From contig DASYZE010000032.1 of NCBI GenBank assembly GCA_035946625.1, forward strand, positions 100,637-164,636: a stretch of DNA of 64,000 nucleotides, read 5' to 3'. Position 1 is the stretch's first letter, and each line of letters begins with the position of its first letter. The notes under the pieces were generated by a model. That model had not been told where the DNA came from. It did not search any database and saw only the letters and a program-made list of their open reading frames with translations. This DNA is from DASYXZ01 sp035946625 (lineage in GTDB: Bacteria; Acidobacteriota; Terriglobia; UBA7540). Below, piece after piece: positions 33,478-42,671 of this stretch. The position numbers and the translations under genes are program-made.

Positions 33478-34854
33478 TTGGTACGCTTGTTTAATGTCTA
33501 CTATCCAACACGGATTTTAGTTCTCGTGGTGGGTGAGGGCACAATAATTTGCGCATCTTTTCTCGGGGCCGCACTGTTGCGTTTAGGGCCGGATTCACTC
33601 CTCGTTTTGAATTATCAATATGGATTTCAAAAGATTTTCGCCATCACCGTTCTTGCTTTGCTCTGTTTGCACTATTTTGACCTTTATGACCTGCAAAGGA
33701 TTGCTCCCCGGGGCGAGACGTGGTTTCGTTTGCTCGTGGTGGTGGGCATCCTTTCTTTTGTTTTGGCAGGGCTTGAGTATTTGTTTCCCCAATTCGTGCT
33801 GGGCAACCAGACTTTTATTGTGGGCCTGTTTATCCTGACCGCCGCGCTTTTCGCCTGGCGTTCAGCTTACAGTTGGATGATCCGCCAGCCGTTCTTGCGT
33901 GAACGCGTGTATGTGATGGGGTCTGGCGAACGAGCGAAGTGGTTAGTAGAAACCATGCGCACCAAACCCGAACTTGGCATGGAAGTGGTGGGTTGGACCG
34001 GAGATCGCGGGAATGGAACAGAAACGCGGGAGTCGCTGGGGGCCAAATTAGTGGATCAAGCCGGAAGGCACGCCGTTTCGCGCGTTATTGTGGCGTTGGG
34101 GGACCGGCGCGGCACCATGCCCGTCCGCGAATTGCTGGATATCCGATTAAGTGGAATCAAAGTTGAAGATGCCACCGGAATTATGGAAAAGATTTCAGGC
34201 AAAATGGACGTGGATTCCATTTCTCCAAGCTGGCTGATCTTTTCCGAGGGCTTCGAACTCAAGCAGACGTTTAGGTACGTGCGCCGCTTGGTGTCTTTTG
34301 CAGTTTCATTGGTCTCCCTGGTGGTGGTCTTGCCCCTGCTCCCGGTGATTGCAATATTGATCAAACTAACTTCACCCGGCCCGGTACTGTACCGCCAGAA
34401 GCGGGTGGGAAGAAACGGAGTGCCATTTTATTGCCTTAAATTTCGGACCATGCGGGCAGACGCCGAGGCCGCCAGCGGCGCCCAATGGGCAGGAGATGAC
34501 GATCCCCGAATTACTTCGGTCGGCCGCTGGCTGCGGCGAATTCGGCTGGACGAAATTCCCCAACTGTGGAATGTCCTGCGGGGAGATATGGGATTTGTCG
34601 GGCCCCGTCCCGAGCGGCCGGAATTTGTCGAGTGGCTGAGCCAGGAAATTCCTTATTATAACCTCCGCCACATCGTCCGCCCTGGCGTTACCGGCTGGGC
34701 CCAGATTCGCTATCAGTACGGCGCATCGCTTGAAGATTCGAAGGAGAAGCTGAGATACGACCTTTATTACATCAAGCACCTTTCAGTGAGTTTCGACGTG
34801 ATGATCATTATGGAGACTCTGAAAATCATCCTGTTGGGCCGCGGGGCAAGGTGA
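33478..34854 (+). CDS. Initiating undecaprenyl-phosphate sugar phosphotransferase (EpsB/WcaJ type)
   Basis: Four or five N-terminal membrane segments (residues 10-130), a Rossmann-like CoA-binding-type domain (about 140-250), one more membrane segment (about 275-300) and the bacterial sugar transferase domain with LYRQKRVGRNGVPFYCLKFR, DEIPQLWNVLRGDM and GPRPERPEFV. It transfers a sugar-phosphate to the lipid carrier, the first step of repeat-unit synthesis. The TTG start at 33478 gives the conserved N-terminus (VRLFNVYYPTR) and follows AGGAAGGG. It is the last gene of the tightly packed export operon. Confidence 0.93.
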   Translation: MVRLFNVYYPTRILVLVVGEGTIICASFLGAALLRLGPDSLLVLNYQYGFQKIFAITVLALLCLHYFDLYDLQRIAPRGETWFRLLVVVGILSFVLAGLEYLFPQFVLGNQTFIVGLFILTAALFAWRSAYSWMIRQPFLRERVYVMGSGERAKWLVETMRTKPELGMEVVGWTGDRGNGTETRESLGAKLVDQAGRHAVSRVIVALGDRRGTMPVRELLDIRLSGIKVEDATGIMEKISGKMDVDSISPSWLIFSEGFELKQTFRYVRRLVSFAVSLVSLVVVLPLLPVIAILIKLTSPGPVLYRQKRVGRNGVPFYCLKFRTMRADAEAASGAQWAGDDDPRITSVGRWLRRIRLDEIPQLWNVLRGDMGFVGPRPERPEFVEWLSQEIPYYNLRHIVRPGVTGWAQIRYQYGASLEDSKEKLRYDLYYIKHLSVSFDVMIIMETLKIILLGRGAR

Positions 34855-34964
34855 AAAGTCTTGTCTCAGGAGAGTGCGCGTTTGTGGTTCCGGGAAACCA
34901 ACCGGCACTCTTGGGGCTCATGGAAATGCACCGGCCTTTGAATATGTCGTATTGGAAATAACTT

Positions 34965-36119
34965 ATGGCAAATCCGGACACAATTCGGCTTGCGGCAGTT
35001 GGGGACATCGCGCTGAATGGCGGCTACGGAGATTTGTTGCGTCAGGGAAAAGGACATGAGGTCTTTGCCGGCGTCGCACCTCATTTTGCCGGCGCCGATC
35101 TCATCATTGGCAATCTCGAAGGCCCGCTGACTTCGGCTCCTTCTGCCTCTCCTCCCTGGCGGCATACTCTTCACGGAGATCCCGGTTACGCACCCGTGCT
35201 GCGTTCAGCCGGCTTCCACGTGCTGAGCCTGGCGAACAACCATATGATGGACTACGGCTGGCCCGGCGTTGAGGAAACCATCGAGAAAATTACCGCCCAG
35301 GGCATACAAGTGGTCGGCGCAGGAAAGAATTTGGAGGAAGCACGGCGGCCCATCCGAGTATCTGTAAAGGGGGTAAATATTTCTTTCCTGGCATATTGCG
35401 GCGTTCCAATCACAAGACCCTTTCATTTGTATGCCGACGTCAACAAACCCGGGATCGCTCCGCTGAATTGTAAGTGGATTATCGAAGACGTCCTTGCGGC
35501 AAAGAAGCAAAGTGATATGGTTGTTGTCATTCTGCATTGGGGGCAGGAGCATGTCAGATACCCTGCTCCAGGCCAGCGACGCCTGGCGCGCCAAATCATC
35601 GAAGCCGGAGCGGACCTTATCATCGGCCATCATCCGCATGTCATGCAAGGAATCGAGAAAATCCGACAAGGGCTGGTTGCATACAGCCTGGGCAATTTCA
35701 CATTCGCCGAGGAGCCTTGGGTCGGGACAGACCGCAATGGAGTTCCATTCACGATGTCCATGGGCTTGGGTGAGACTTCACGACGTACGACAGTTCTTAT
35801 TTTCCGGATTGGGAAGGACGGCACGTTTTCGAGCCACGAGGCCATTCCTGCCTATCTGGGGAGAGACCTCCGCGTAGTTGCTGATTCAAACAGTGAAAGA
35901 ATCAACCAACTGGAACAGGACAGTAAATTCTTCCATAAACCAGGCTATTCATTTGTTTGGTTAGGCGCCATGCTGAAGGCACGTGGTGCAGCAACCTCAA
36001 GCCAGATCGGTCTTGGCCGCGGAATATGGAAACGCCTGCACCGTGTTCGTTTTCGCCATATCCGCGAAGTATTTCGGACTGTTGGCCGTGAGTGGGAGCA
36101 ATTTCGAGGGCTTAAATAG
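34965..36119 (+). CDS. CapA / poly-glutamate-synthesis-like metallophosphatase-fold protein
   Basis: The 384-residue protein has the PGA_cap pattern: AVGDIALNGGY near the start, IGNLEGPL, LSLANNHMMDYG, VILHWGQEH and ADLIIGHHPHVMQG, with the Asp, Asn and His residues that bind metals in this phosphatase-like fold. No signal peptide is evident. CapA was first seen in poly-gamma-glutamate capsule loci but is widespread in polysaccharide clusters without glutamate polymers, as here. The substrate is unknown. It begins a second gene set after a 110-bp gap. Confidence 0.88.
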   Translation: MANPDTIRLAAVGDIALNGGYGDLLRQGKGHEVFAGVAPHFAGADLIIGNLEGPLTSAPSASPPWRHTLHGDPGYAPVLRSAGFHVLSLANNHMMDYGWPGVEETIEKITAQGIQVVGAGKNLEEARRPIRVSVKGVNISFLAYCGVPITRPFHLYADVNKPGIAPLNCKWIIEDVLAAKKQSDMVVVILHWGQEHVRYPAPGQRRLARQIIEAGADLIIGHHPHVMQGIEKIRQGLVAYSLGNFTFAEEPWVGTDRNGVPFTMSMGLGETSRRTTVLIFRIGKDGTFSSHEAIPAYLGRDLRVVADSNSERINQLEQDSKFFHKPGYSFVWLGAMLKARGAATSSQIGLGRGIWKRLHRVRFRHIREVFRTVGREWEQFRGLK

Positions 36120-36207
36120 CGCCACAAAGGACTGTGTTCAGCCCCCTAGGGGGTGACCTTTGTTAATGAACTGAGGAGGGTGCGCGGCGCACATTGAGGT
36201 TAAAGAC

Positions 36208-37266
36208 TTGGCCAGTTCCGGACAAAACGACGAAAATCAAGGTACTCGGATGCCTTTAAGCACATCGATCAAAGGCGCAATTAAAGGGGTAATGCAGGGA
36301 ACTGGGGCCGTTGGTGTGGCCACCCACCTTGTGCGCCCAGATGTGGTTATCTTGCGGTACCACTCGATTCAGCCCTCTTGCGATGGCGAAAGAGGCGCAA
36401 TGGTAAGGGGGCTTGTCCACCCCCTTTCTGTCTTCTCAGCGCAGATGGAGACCCTCGCCCACCATTATAACCCCGTGACCGTGGAAGATATTTTCACCTA
36501 TCTCTGCGAAGGTAGGGAGATTCCTAGGCGATCGGTTGCGGTGACATTCGATGATGGGTATGAGGACAACTATGAACTCGCTGCCCCTGTTCTTCACCGC
36601 TTGGGAATTCGCGCTTCATTTTACATCATGGTGAGCTCGATCGGCGGTTCGACTTCTCCTTGGTACCGGCGGCTCGACCACGCTTTCGCAACAACTTCAA
36701 AGAAAACGTGGGCGGATTCGACGGAAAATTGTAAGCGGGAGCTTGCCGATTACCCGAGCCGCAAGGCGGCGTTTTTGATCGCAAGCCGCCGTTGCGCGTG
36801 CTTGTGCGGAGAAATGCAATCTGGAGCGGTTCGAACCATCGAGGACGAACTGGAGGTCGCGCCGCTGACAAAGCAACAATGTCCTATGATGAATAGTGAG
36901 CAGCTCCAGGAGTTGCAGCGGGCCGGACACATCATCGGATCTCACACCGTCTCTCACCCAAATTTGGCTCAAATAGGAAACGACGATCTCCATCGAGAGG
37001 TTATAGAATCGAAATTACAACTTGAACGGTTGCTGGATGCACCAGTCACCCATTTTTCTTACCCCTCACCTATCCTACAACCGCATTATACAGAGGAAAC
37101 AATAACGGCCACGAAGAAAGCGGGATACCGGACAGCCGTGACGTGTACCTCAGGACCTGTTCGGGCGGGGCACAATCCTTTGCAATTGACACGTATTACG
37201 GTGCCCTTTGAACTCAAAGAATTTCGATGGGTTGTTGATTGTACCTTGATCGGCCGCCGAGTGTAA
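36208..37266 (+). CDS. Polysaccharide deacetylase (NodB fold)
   Basis: The 352-residue protein has VTFDDGYEDNYELAAP (catalytic Asp pair), GSHTVSHPNLAQI (metal His pair) and FSYPSP. An insert with several Cys (RRCACLCGEM) lies between the first two motifs. The start is TTG 36208 (GAGG upstream) or ATG 36250. No signal peptide is visible, so it may act on lipid-linked sugars in the cytoplasm, or the substrate may be a monosaccharide unit. It is followed after 9 bp by the ATP-grasp gene. Confidence 0.87.
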   Translation: MASSGQNDENQGTRMPLSTSIKGAIKGVMQGTGAVGVATHLVRPDVVILRYHSIQPSCDGERGAMVRGLVHPLSVFSAQMETLAHHYNPVTVEDIFTYLCEGREIPRRSVAVTFDDGYEDNYELAAPVLHRLGIRASFYIMVSSIGGSTSPWYRRLDHAFATTSKKTWADSTENCKRELADYPSRKAAFLIASRRCACLCGEMQSGAVRTIEDELEVAPLTKQQCPMMNSEQLQELQRAGHIIGSHTVSHPNLAQIGNDDLHREVIESKLQLERLLDAPVTHFSYPSPILQPHYTEETITATKKAGYRTAVTCTSGPVRAGHNPLQLTRITVPFELKEFRWVVDCTLIGRRV

Positions 37267-37275
37267 ACTCAAAGA

Positions 37276-38523
37276 ATGCCGCCTTCTTCAAGCGGGGGCA
37301 GGGTTCTTTATAGGAGTGAAAGGGAATTGGGAGTTTTGATTCTCGACGGTCATTGTTCTGCCGCCCTAGCTTTCGTGAGATCGCTCGGGAGGGCGGGCTA
37401 CTTTGTAGCCGTTGGCTCCAGCGCGGGTTCTTTCTCCCCTGCTGCGCTGTCGCGCTACTGTCGATTGCGGATGGAGTACCCAAGGCCCACCGAGGGAGCA
37501 GAGAAATTTGCTGAATCGGTGCTTGATTTTTGCCGCACGCAGTCGATTGAACTAATTATTCCTATGACCGAAGTCACTGTACGACCCATGGCGGAATTTG
37601 CAGGAAGCTTCGGCAGTTTCACGCGGATTGCAGCGCCCAGCCCGGATGCACTTGAGGCAGTTTCCGACAAGTACGGGACAGTAGTCCGGTCGAATGAGTT
37701 CAATATTCCGGTGCCGGAAACGCTTCTTGTTCACTCGATTTCCGACCTGAAAGCCACAGAAGACTGGACGCCGCCAATTGTGGTGAAAGATCGATATTCT
37801 GTTCGCTGGTGCGGGGACAAAGGCATGATTGGCTCTACGGGTTATGCGTATTCTCGAAACGAGCTCGTGGAGAAAGTTCAAGAGAAATTGGAAAGGGTGG
37901 GCGACGTATTGGTGCAGCAATTCACGCGGGGGGTTGGGGTCGGGTTTGCATGCCTTGTCCTGGAAGGCAAAATCACTCTTCCATTTCAATGGTTGAGGGT
38001 CAGAGAGAAGGACCCCCGGGGCTCTGGTAGCAGCGCCAGAATTTCTTTACCCCTGCAACCTGGCATCATCGAGTTATCCGAATTGCTCCTCAAGCGGGCA
38101 AGCTTTACCGGCCCAGCCATGGTCGAATTTAAACGAGAGCTTGGGAGCGAGCAATTGACGGTCATGGAAATAAACGGTAGGCCTTGGGGCTCGATGCAAC
38201 TCCCGATCCAATGTGGCATAAACTACCCATTATTGCTTGCCCAATGGTACCTCGATGGTCGCTTGCCGCCGGAGCGGATTAATTACCACACGGGGATTAC
38301 CTGCCGCTCGATAGCGGCCGACTTGACTCACTTGGAAAATCTTTGGGGTGGGACACCTCTGGGCTGGCCGGTACCATATCCGAATTTCCTTAGGAGCCTA
38401 TTCAAGGTAATCATCCCTTGGTATCCGGGCCTCAAGAGTGAAGAGATTAGTTGGCGGGACCCGAAGCCGGGACTTTTCCAGATTGCCCGGTGGTTTGCCA
38501 GCCACATGGGAGGTGGAAACTGA
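37276..38523 (+). CDS. ATP-grasp ligase
   Basis: The 415-residue protein has an N-terminal Rossmann-like domain (LILDGHCSAALAFVRSLGRA) and an ATP-grasp fold with PIVVKDRYSVRWCGDKG (lysine binding ATP), VLVQQFTRGVGVGFACLVL and a metal site VMEINGRPWGSMQLP. It resembles the carboxylate-amine ligases found in polysaccharide loci, which may attach an amino acid or similar group to a sugar acid. Its stop overlaps the start of the PHP gene (TGATG), so the two are translated together. Confidence 0.87.
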   Translation: MPPSSSGGRVLYRSERELGVLILDGHCSAALAFVRSLGRAGYFVAVGSSAGSFSPAALSRYCRLRMEYPRPTEGAEKFAESVLDFCRTQSIELIIPMTEVTVRPMAEFAGSFGSFTRIAAPSPDALEAVSDKYGTVVRSNEFNIPVPETLLVHSISDLKATEDWTPPIVVKDRYSVRWCGDKGMIGSTGYAYSRNELVEKVQEKLERVGDVLVQQFTRGVGVGFACLVLEGKITLPFQWLRVREKDPRGSGSSARISLPLQPGIIELSELLLKRASFTGPAMVEFKRELGSEQLTVMEINGRPWGSMQLPIQCGINYPLLLAQWYLDGRLPPERINYHTGITCRSIAADLTHLENLWGGTPLGWPVPYPNFLRSLFKVIIPWYPGLKSEEISWRDPKPGLFQIARWFASHMGGGN

Positions 38524-39443
38524 TGGGTGCCCCACCGCGCTCCCAATCCGTGGTGAAGGGAATCATTCATTGCCACTCCGACCTTTCATATGACTGCAAC
38601 ATGAGTCTTGAAAGGCTGTGTACTCATTTAAGGCAGGAGGGGTTCTCCTTTGTAGCTCTTACCGAGCATGCAAAGGGTGTCAGCGAGGAAGACTACCAGC
38701 GATACGTCTCCCAATGTCAGAGCGAAAGCAATGACAGTTTTGTCGTGGTTCCGGGTTTGGAGATTCGCTTTGATGACGGGAACGAGGTCGCAGCAATCGG
38801 AGTCACGAAATTTGTAAATGGTAATGTACCCTGTGAAGTTGTTTCTAAGATTCGGGAACAGCAGGGTTACTCTGTTTGGGTGCACCCTCTTAAGCGGGGG
38901 CGAAAGCTTGAGCGATTCTTGGACAGCGATGCCGTAGAGGTTCTCAACGGGAAGGTGGACGGGACTCTCTGTCCAAATCCTTTCTTACTCGGTTGTGTAC
39001 GCAAGGAGAACCAAGACGGGCGTGGTCGCCATGCTATTTTCGGTCTTGACCTTCACGACCTGGAACAATCTCTTGATGTATGGATTGAATGTGAAGTCTC
39101 AGCTTTGACGGCCCGCGATGTAGTGGATTCCTTGCGGAATGGCACGTTCGTGAGCTGCGTAGCGAATGGAACGGTGCCCAGCTCGGGCGAGCTTGGAATT
39201 ATCGCCGATTTCAGGTTTAAACTCTTGCGCATTGCCTGGCGCATGTGGAATTCCCTACGGAGGTTTGCGCCTTTATCTCTGCGAGGGCATCTTATTCGCA
39301 TGAGTCGCCCCGTTGTAGGGAGAATTAAACGAGGCAGGCGAAATCATCAGTCTTCGGCATTGGCAAACACTGAACATCCATCCATCGGCCGCGCAGAAGG
39401 CTCCCTTGCGAAGGGCCGGATTGGTGACAAGCGAAAAAGCTGA
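38523..39443 (+). CDS. PHP-domain metal-dependent phosphoesterase
   Basis: Starting at ATG 38523 (overlapping the previous stop) the 306-residue protein has the PHP motifs IHCHSDLSYDCNMS, VALTEHAKG, GLEIRF and WVHPLKRG, whose His and Asp/Glu residues bind metals. The ends of such domains hydrolyse phosphate esters; here a sugar phosphate or lipid-linked phosphate is likely. The C-terminal 60 residues are basic (RMWNSLRRFAPLSLRGHLIR), perhaps membrane-associating. It belongs to the deacetylase/ATP-grasp/PHP group. Confidence 0.85.
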   Translation: MGAPPRSQSVVKGIIHCHSDLSYDCNMSLERLCTHLRQEGFSFVALTEHAKGVSEEDYQRYVSQCQSESNDSFVVVPGLEIRFDDGNEVAAIGVTKFVNGNVPCEVVSKIREQQGYSVWVHPLKRGRKLERFLDSDAVEVLNGKVDGTLCPNPFLLGCVRKENQDGRGRHAIFGLDLHDLEQSLDVWIECEVSALTARDVVDSLRNGTFVSCVANGTVPSSGELGIIADFRFKLLRIAWRMWNSLRRFAPLSLRGHLIRMSRPVVGRIKRGRRNHQSSALANTEHPSIGRAEGSLAKGRIGDKRKS

Positions 39444-39506
39444 AGTCGTTATCGGAATTTGGCAGATGGAGCGCCTTGACCAGAATCCCAAAAGGGATTT
39501 GGGGAG

Positions 39507-40907
39507 ATGGCAACCAACGTGAGTACCTTGATGGAAACTGCAATCCGGCATGTGATCTACCCCATGTGGGCCAGAAGAGACCATCCCGGCCTCAACACCT
39601 TCTTCCGCGAGTATCAACAAACTCAGTTTTGGCCGGCGGAAAAGATTCGCGAGCTTCAATGGCAAAGGCTTCAAAACACAATCCGGACTGCATTCGAGCG
39701 CTGCCCATATTACGCTGAGAGTTTCGGCAAGGCGGGGTTTCGCCCCGAAGACTTCCGAGAAACGGGCGACTTGTCCCGCCTTCCCATATTGACCAAGGAT
39801 GACATTCGCAATAATCAGGCCGGGTTGCTGGCCCGCGGCGTCCCCCCTGAGAGTTACTTGGACAATTACACCGGCGGTTCAACCGGGAGCCCGATCTCCT
39901 TCAAGGTTACCAAGCGTCGCTGGGCCTCGCGCAAAGCAATGACGCTGCGGCACGATCTGTGGTCCGGATGGAAGCTGGGCAACTTGATGGGAGTGCTGTG
40001 GGGTCACCCGGACGAGCAGGGCGATAAGTCCACTTGGGGCAGGCTGCGCAACCATCTGTTGTATCGTGAAGTCACGCTCAATACATTCGACGTGCGACAG
40101 GCGAATTTTGAAAAGTTTGTCCGTGAACTCCACGAGAAGAAAGTCCGCCACCTTCTCGCCTACTCCCGCTCGCTGCTGATGTTTGCGCAGTACGTTTCAG
40201 AACAAAAGGTGGCACTGCCGCACTTCGAAGCGGCAATCACTACGGCCGAGTGCCTTGGTCCCGCTGAGCGCGCCTTCATCGAGCAGGCTCTGCACTGCCG
40301 GACGTTTGACCGTTACGGATGCCGGGAATTCAGCGTTATCGGTTCGGAATGCGAGGCTCACGACGGAATGCATCTGGCCGCCGAAACGATGGTGATTGAG
40401 TTCGTGGTCGGCGACCGGCCGGCGCGGCCCGGCGAAGTGGGGGAAATCCTGGTGACGGACCTGATCGAAGAGGCGATGCCGTTCGTTCGCTACAAGATTG
40501 GCGACATGGGAACACCCCTGGAGGGCCTCTGCGCCTGCGGGCGCGGCCTGCCGCGCATGCAGATGATTGCAGGGCGAGTAACCGACTTCATCCATACGCC
40601 CGACAATAAATGGCTTTCGGGAATTGCCATCAACACCTACTTGATTTCGCAATTGCCCGGCGTGCGCCAGGCTCAAATCCTTCAGGAAAAATGCGACCAC
40701 CTGTTCTTTAAGCTCGTCTCGAACGGGCCTCGCAGTGGGGAAGCCGAAAACTATTTGAAAGAACACGTCCCAAAAATGTTCGGCGAGCGCATGAACCATT
40801 CTGTCGAATGGGTGGAGAGTCTAAAACCTGAGCCGTCCGGGAAGATCCGGGTGACCATCTCCCGATGCGGGCGGGACCACGGGTTTGGAGGCGACGTTCC
40901 GGAATGA
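39507..40907 (+). CDS. CapK/PaaK-like adenylate-forming enzyme 1
   Basis: The 466-residue protein is related to phenylacetate-CoA ligases and coenzyme F390 synthetases: the AMP-binding loop reads YTGGSTGSPISFKV, followed by DRYGCREF, EILVTDL and FVRYKIGDMG. Such CapK-like proteins are common in capsule and exopolysaccharide loci, where their acyl or nucleotide substrate is unknown. The ATG at 39507 touches a GGGGAG stretch, so ATG 39531 is an alternative. A related gene follows after 230 bp; the two are clearly homologous but diverged. Confidence 0.88.
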   Translation: MATNVSTLMETAIRHVIYPMWARRDHPGLNTFFREYQQTQFWPAEKIRELQWQRLQNTIRTAFERCPYYAESFGKAGFRPEDFRETGDLSRLPILTKDDIRNNQAGLLARGVPPESYLDNYTGGSTGSPISFKVTKRRWASRKAMTLRHDLWSGWKLGNLMGVLWGHPDEQGDKSTWGRLRNHLLYREVTLNTFDVRQANFEKFVRELHEKKVRHLLAYSRSLLMFAQYVSEQKVALPHFEAAITTAECLGPAERAFIEQALHCRTFDRYGCREFSVIGSECEAHDGMHLAAETMVIEFVVGDRPARPGEVGEILVTDLIEEAMPFVRYKIGDMGTPLEGLCACGRGLPRMQMIAGRVTDFIHTPDNKWLSGIAINTYLISQLPGVRQAQILQEKCDHLFFKLVSNGPRSGEAENYLKEHVPKMFGERMNHSVEWVESLKPEPSGKIRVTISRCGRDHGFGGDVPE

Positions 40908-40997
40908 GCCGCCGGTGTGGCAATTCGGAGTAACATGGTTCGAGTGAAGCGAATGCATATCAGGAAACTCTCTTCGGCTGGGGAATGGATCCCCGCG

Positions 40998-41022
40998 AGG
41001 AACGCCGCGAAGCAGCGTTCCT
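40998..41022. repeat. Short palindrome containing a 17-bp word found again at 49832
   Basis: GGAACGC...GCGTTCC is an inverted repeat around 'cgcgaagca'. The 17-bp word AACGCCGCGAAGCAGCG (41001-41017) recurs exactly at 49832-49848, inside the deacetylase-glycosyltransferase fusion gene. Confidence 0.65.
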
Positions 41023-41136
41023 CAGGAATAACCGAAAAGCACAGTGGAGGGTACTCCAAAAGCTTTGGGAGTGCCTGCGGGACATTTCTTCCGTCTCCTG
41101 CCCGCCGTCCAACCGGGCCTAAAGGAGAAATCTAAA

Positions 41137-42576
41137 ATGAACGCGCCGGCAAAATCGAGAAACGGCGAGTTGGGCTTTCTGAACAGCGTTTATGCAGGTC
41201 TCATTTTTCCCTTTACAACCCCGCGGGATTTCAAGGGGTTTCGGGCCCGCCTTGGCAAGTACGAACGGGCCGAAAATGCGTCGTTCCAAACCAACCTGGA
41301 CCTTCAATGGCGGGCTCTTAAGAAAATGCTCCAGCATGCTTACGACTCAAGTCCTTTCTATCGGCAGCGGTTCGATGAAAGTGGAATCACACCGTCGGAC
41401 ATTACTTCATTCGCTGACATGAAAAAAATTCCTTATTTGGTACGCGATGAAATCCGCCACCATCTTGAAGACTTACGTTCTCGCCGCTATCGTCGGGAGG
41501 AGCTGCTCCGGTCAACTACAGGAGGCACGACGGATATGCCCGTGCCTCTCCTTCGCGACCCGGATTGCATTCGGGAAAAAGTGGCTATCCAGTGGCGATT
41601 CAATCTTTGGGCGGGCTTTCGTCCGGGGGATAAAGCATTTTACTTATGGGGCGCCACATTCGATTATCCCCAAGACCCGGGTTGGCGGTGGCGGCTATAT
41701 GACCACAGCCTGATGCGCAGAGTCTGGGCGCCCACGTCTGACCTGGGCGAAGCCACGCTTGAAGCTTATCGGGTGGCGCTGAACAAATTCAAGCCGCGCA
41801 TCATTTATGCTTATCCGCGGGCGCTGGCTTCATTCTGTGAGTTTCTCCGGGATGGCGGGCGCCCTTACGTACGCCCAGTTGCCGCCATTAGCAACGCCGA
41901 AATCCTTTACCCGGACCAGAGGCGGGTGATCGAAGAGGTCATCGGATGCCCCGTGTTTGACCATTATGGAACGCGCGATTTCGGGCTGGCCGCCGGGGAG
42001 TGTGAATTCCATCGCGGGATGCATCTGAATCCCGCCGCCGCGTATTTTGAATTTGTGCCAATCAATGAAGCTACCGTGGAGGGATTGTGCGAGCTGGTGG
42101 TCACAGATCTGTTGAACTACGGGATGCCGATGATCCGGTACCGGGTGAACGATTGTGCGGTGAAAATCTCCGAGCCCTGCCCGTGCGGGAGAGGTTACCC
42201 GCTGTTTAGCGGTTTGGTGGGAAGAACCAGCTCCCTGTTCCGCCTTGCCAACGGTGCGATCATTATGGGTGGTTCGTTGCTCAGCCGTGCCATTGGCAAT
42301 TCGAGCCCAACCCTCAAGAAAGTTCAAATCATACAGGAAACGTTTGAGAATTTTAAGTTACGCTACGTGCCTGGCGATGGGTTCCGGGAAGAGGATCTGG
42401 CCGTACTCCATAAGATGCTGGACGGATATTTCGGCGCCCCGCTGCACTGGCAGTTTGAGAGGGTCCCCGATATCGAAAGAGATCGTTCGGGGAAAACGCG
42501 CCTCTGTATTTCGCACGTCACGGCCCCTTCGACCCTGGGGGTGCCTGACCCGCAGGAGGCCACGCGGACGGAGTAA
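41137..42576 (+). CDS. CapK/PaaK-like adenylate-forming enzyme 2
   Basis: A 479-residue paralogue of the preceding enzyme, with RSTTGGTTDMPVPLL as AMP-binding loop, DHYGTRDFGLAAGEC, LVVTDLLNYGMPMIRYRVND and PCPCGRGYPL (a CxCG pair shared with copy 1). ATG 41137 follows AAAGGAG; the longer frame from 41044 lacks a site. Two such enzymes side by side suggest two activation steps or a heteromeric enzyme. Substrates are unknown. Confidence 0.87.
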   Translation: MNAPAKSRNGELGFLNSVYAGLIFPFTTPRDFKGFRARLGKYERAENASFQTNLDLQWRALKKMLQHAYDSSPFYRQRFDESGITPSDITSFADMKKIPYLVRDEIRHHLEDLRSRRYRREELLRSTTGGTTDMPVPLLRDPDCIREKVAIQWRFNLWAGFRPGDKAFYLWGATFDYPQDPGWRWRLYDHSLMRRVWAPTSDLGEATLEAYRVALNKFKPRIIYAYPRALASFCEFLRDGGRPYVRPVAAISNAEILYPDQRRVIEEVIGCPVFDHYGTRDFGLAAGECEFHRGMHLNPAAAYFEFVPINEATVEGLCELVVTDLLNYGMPMIRYRVNDCAVKISEPCPCGRGYPLFSGLVGRTSSLFRLANGAIIMGGSLLSRAIGNSSPTLKKVQIIQETFENFKLRYVPGDGFREEDLAVLHKMLDGYFGAPLHWQFERVPDIERDRSGKTRLCISHVTAPSTLGVPDPQEATRTE

Positions 42577-42671
42577 TACGTTGCTCTGTCTTAGACCTTG
42601 AAGCTACACTGCGGATTCATTTGGGTTATTTGCATCGTACGAGTTAGGGAAATCAAGGGACTTGCACGCGT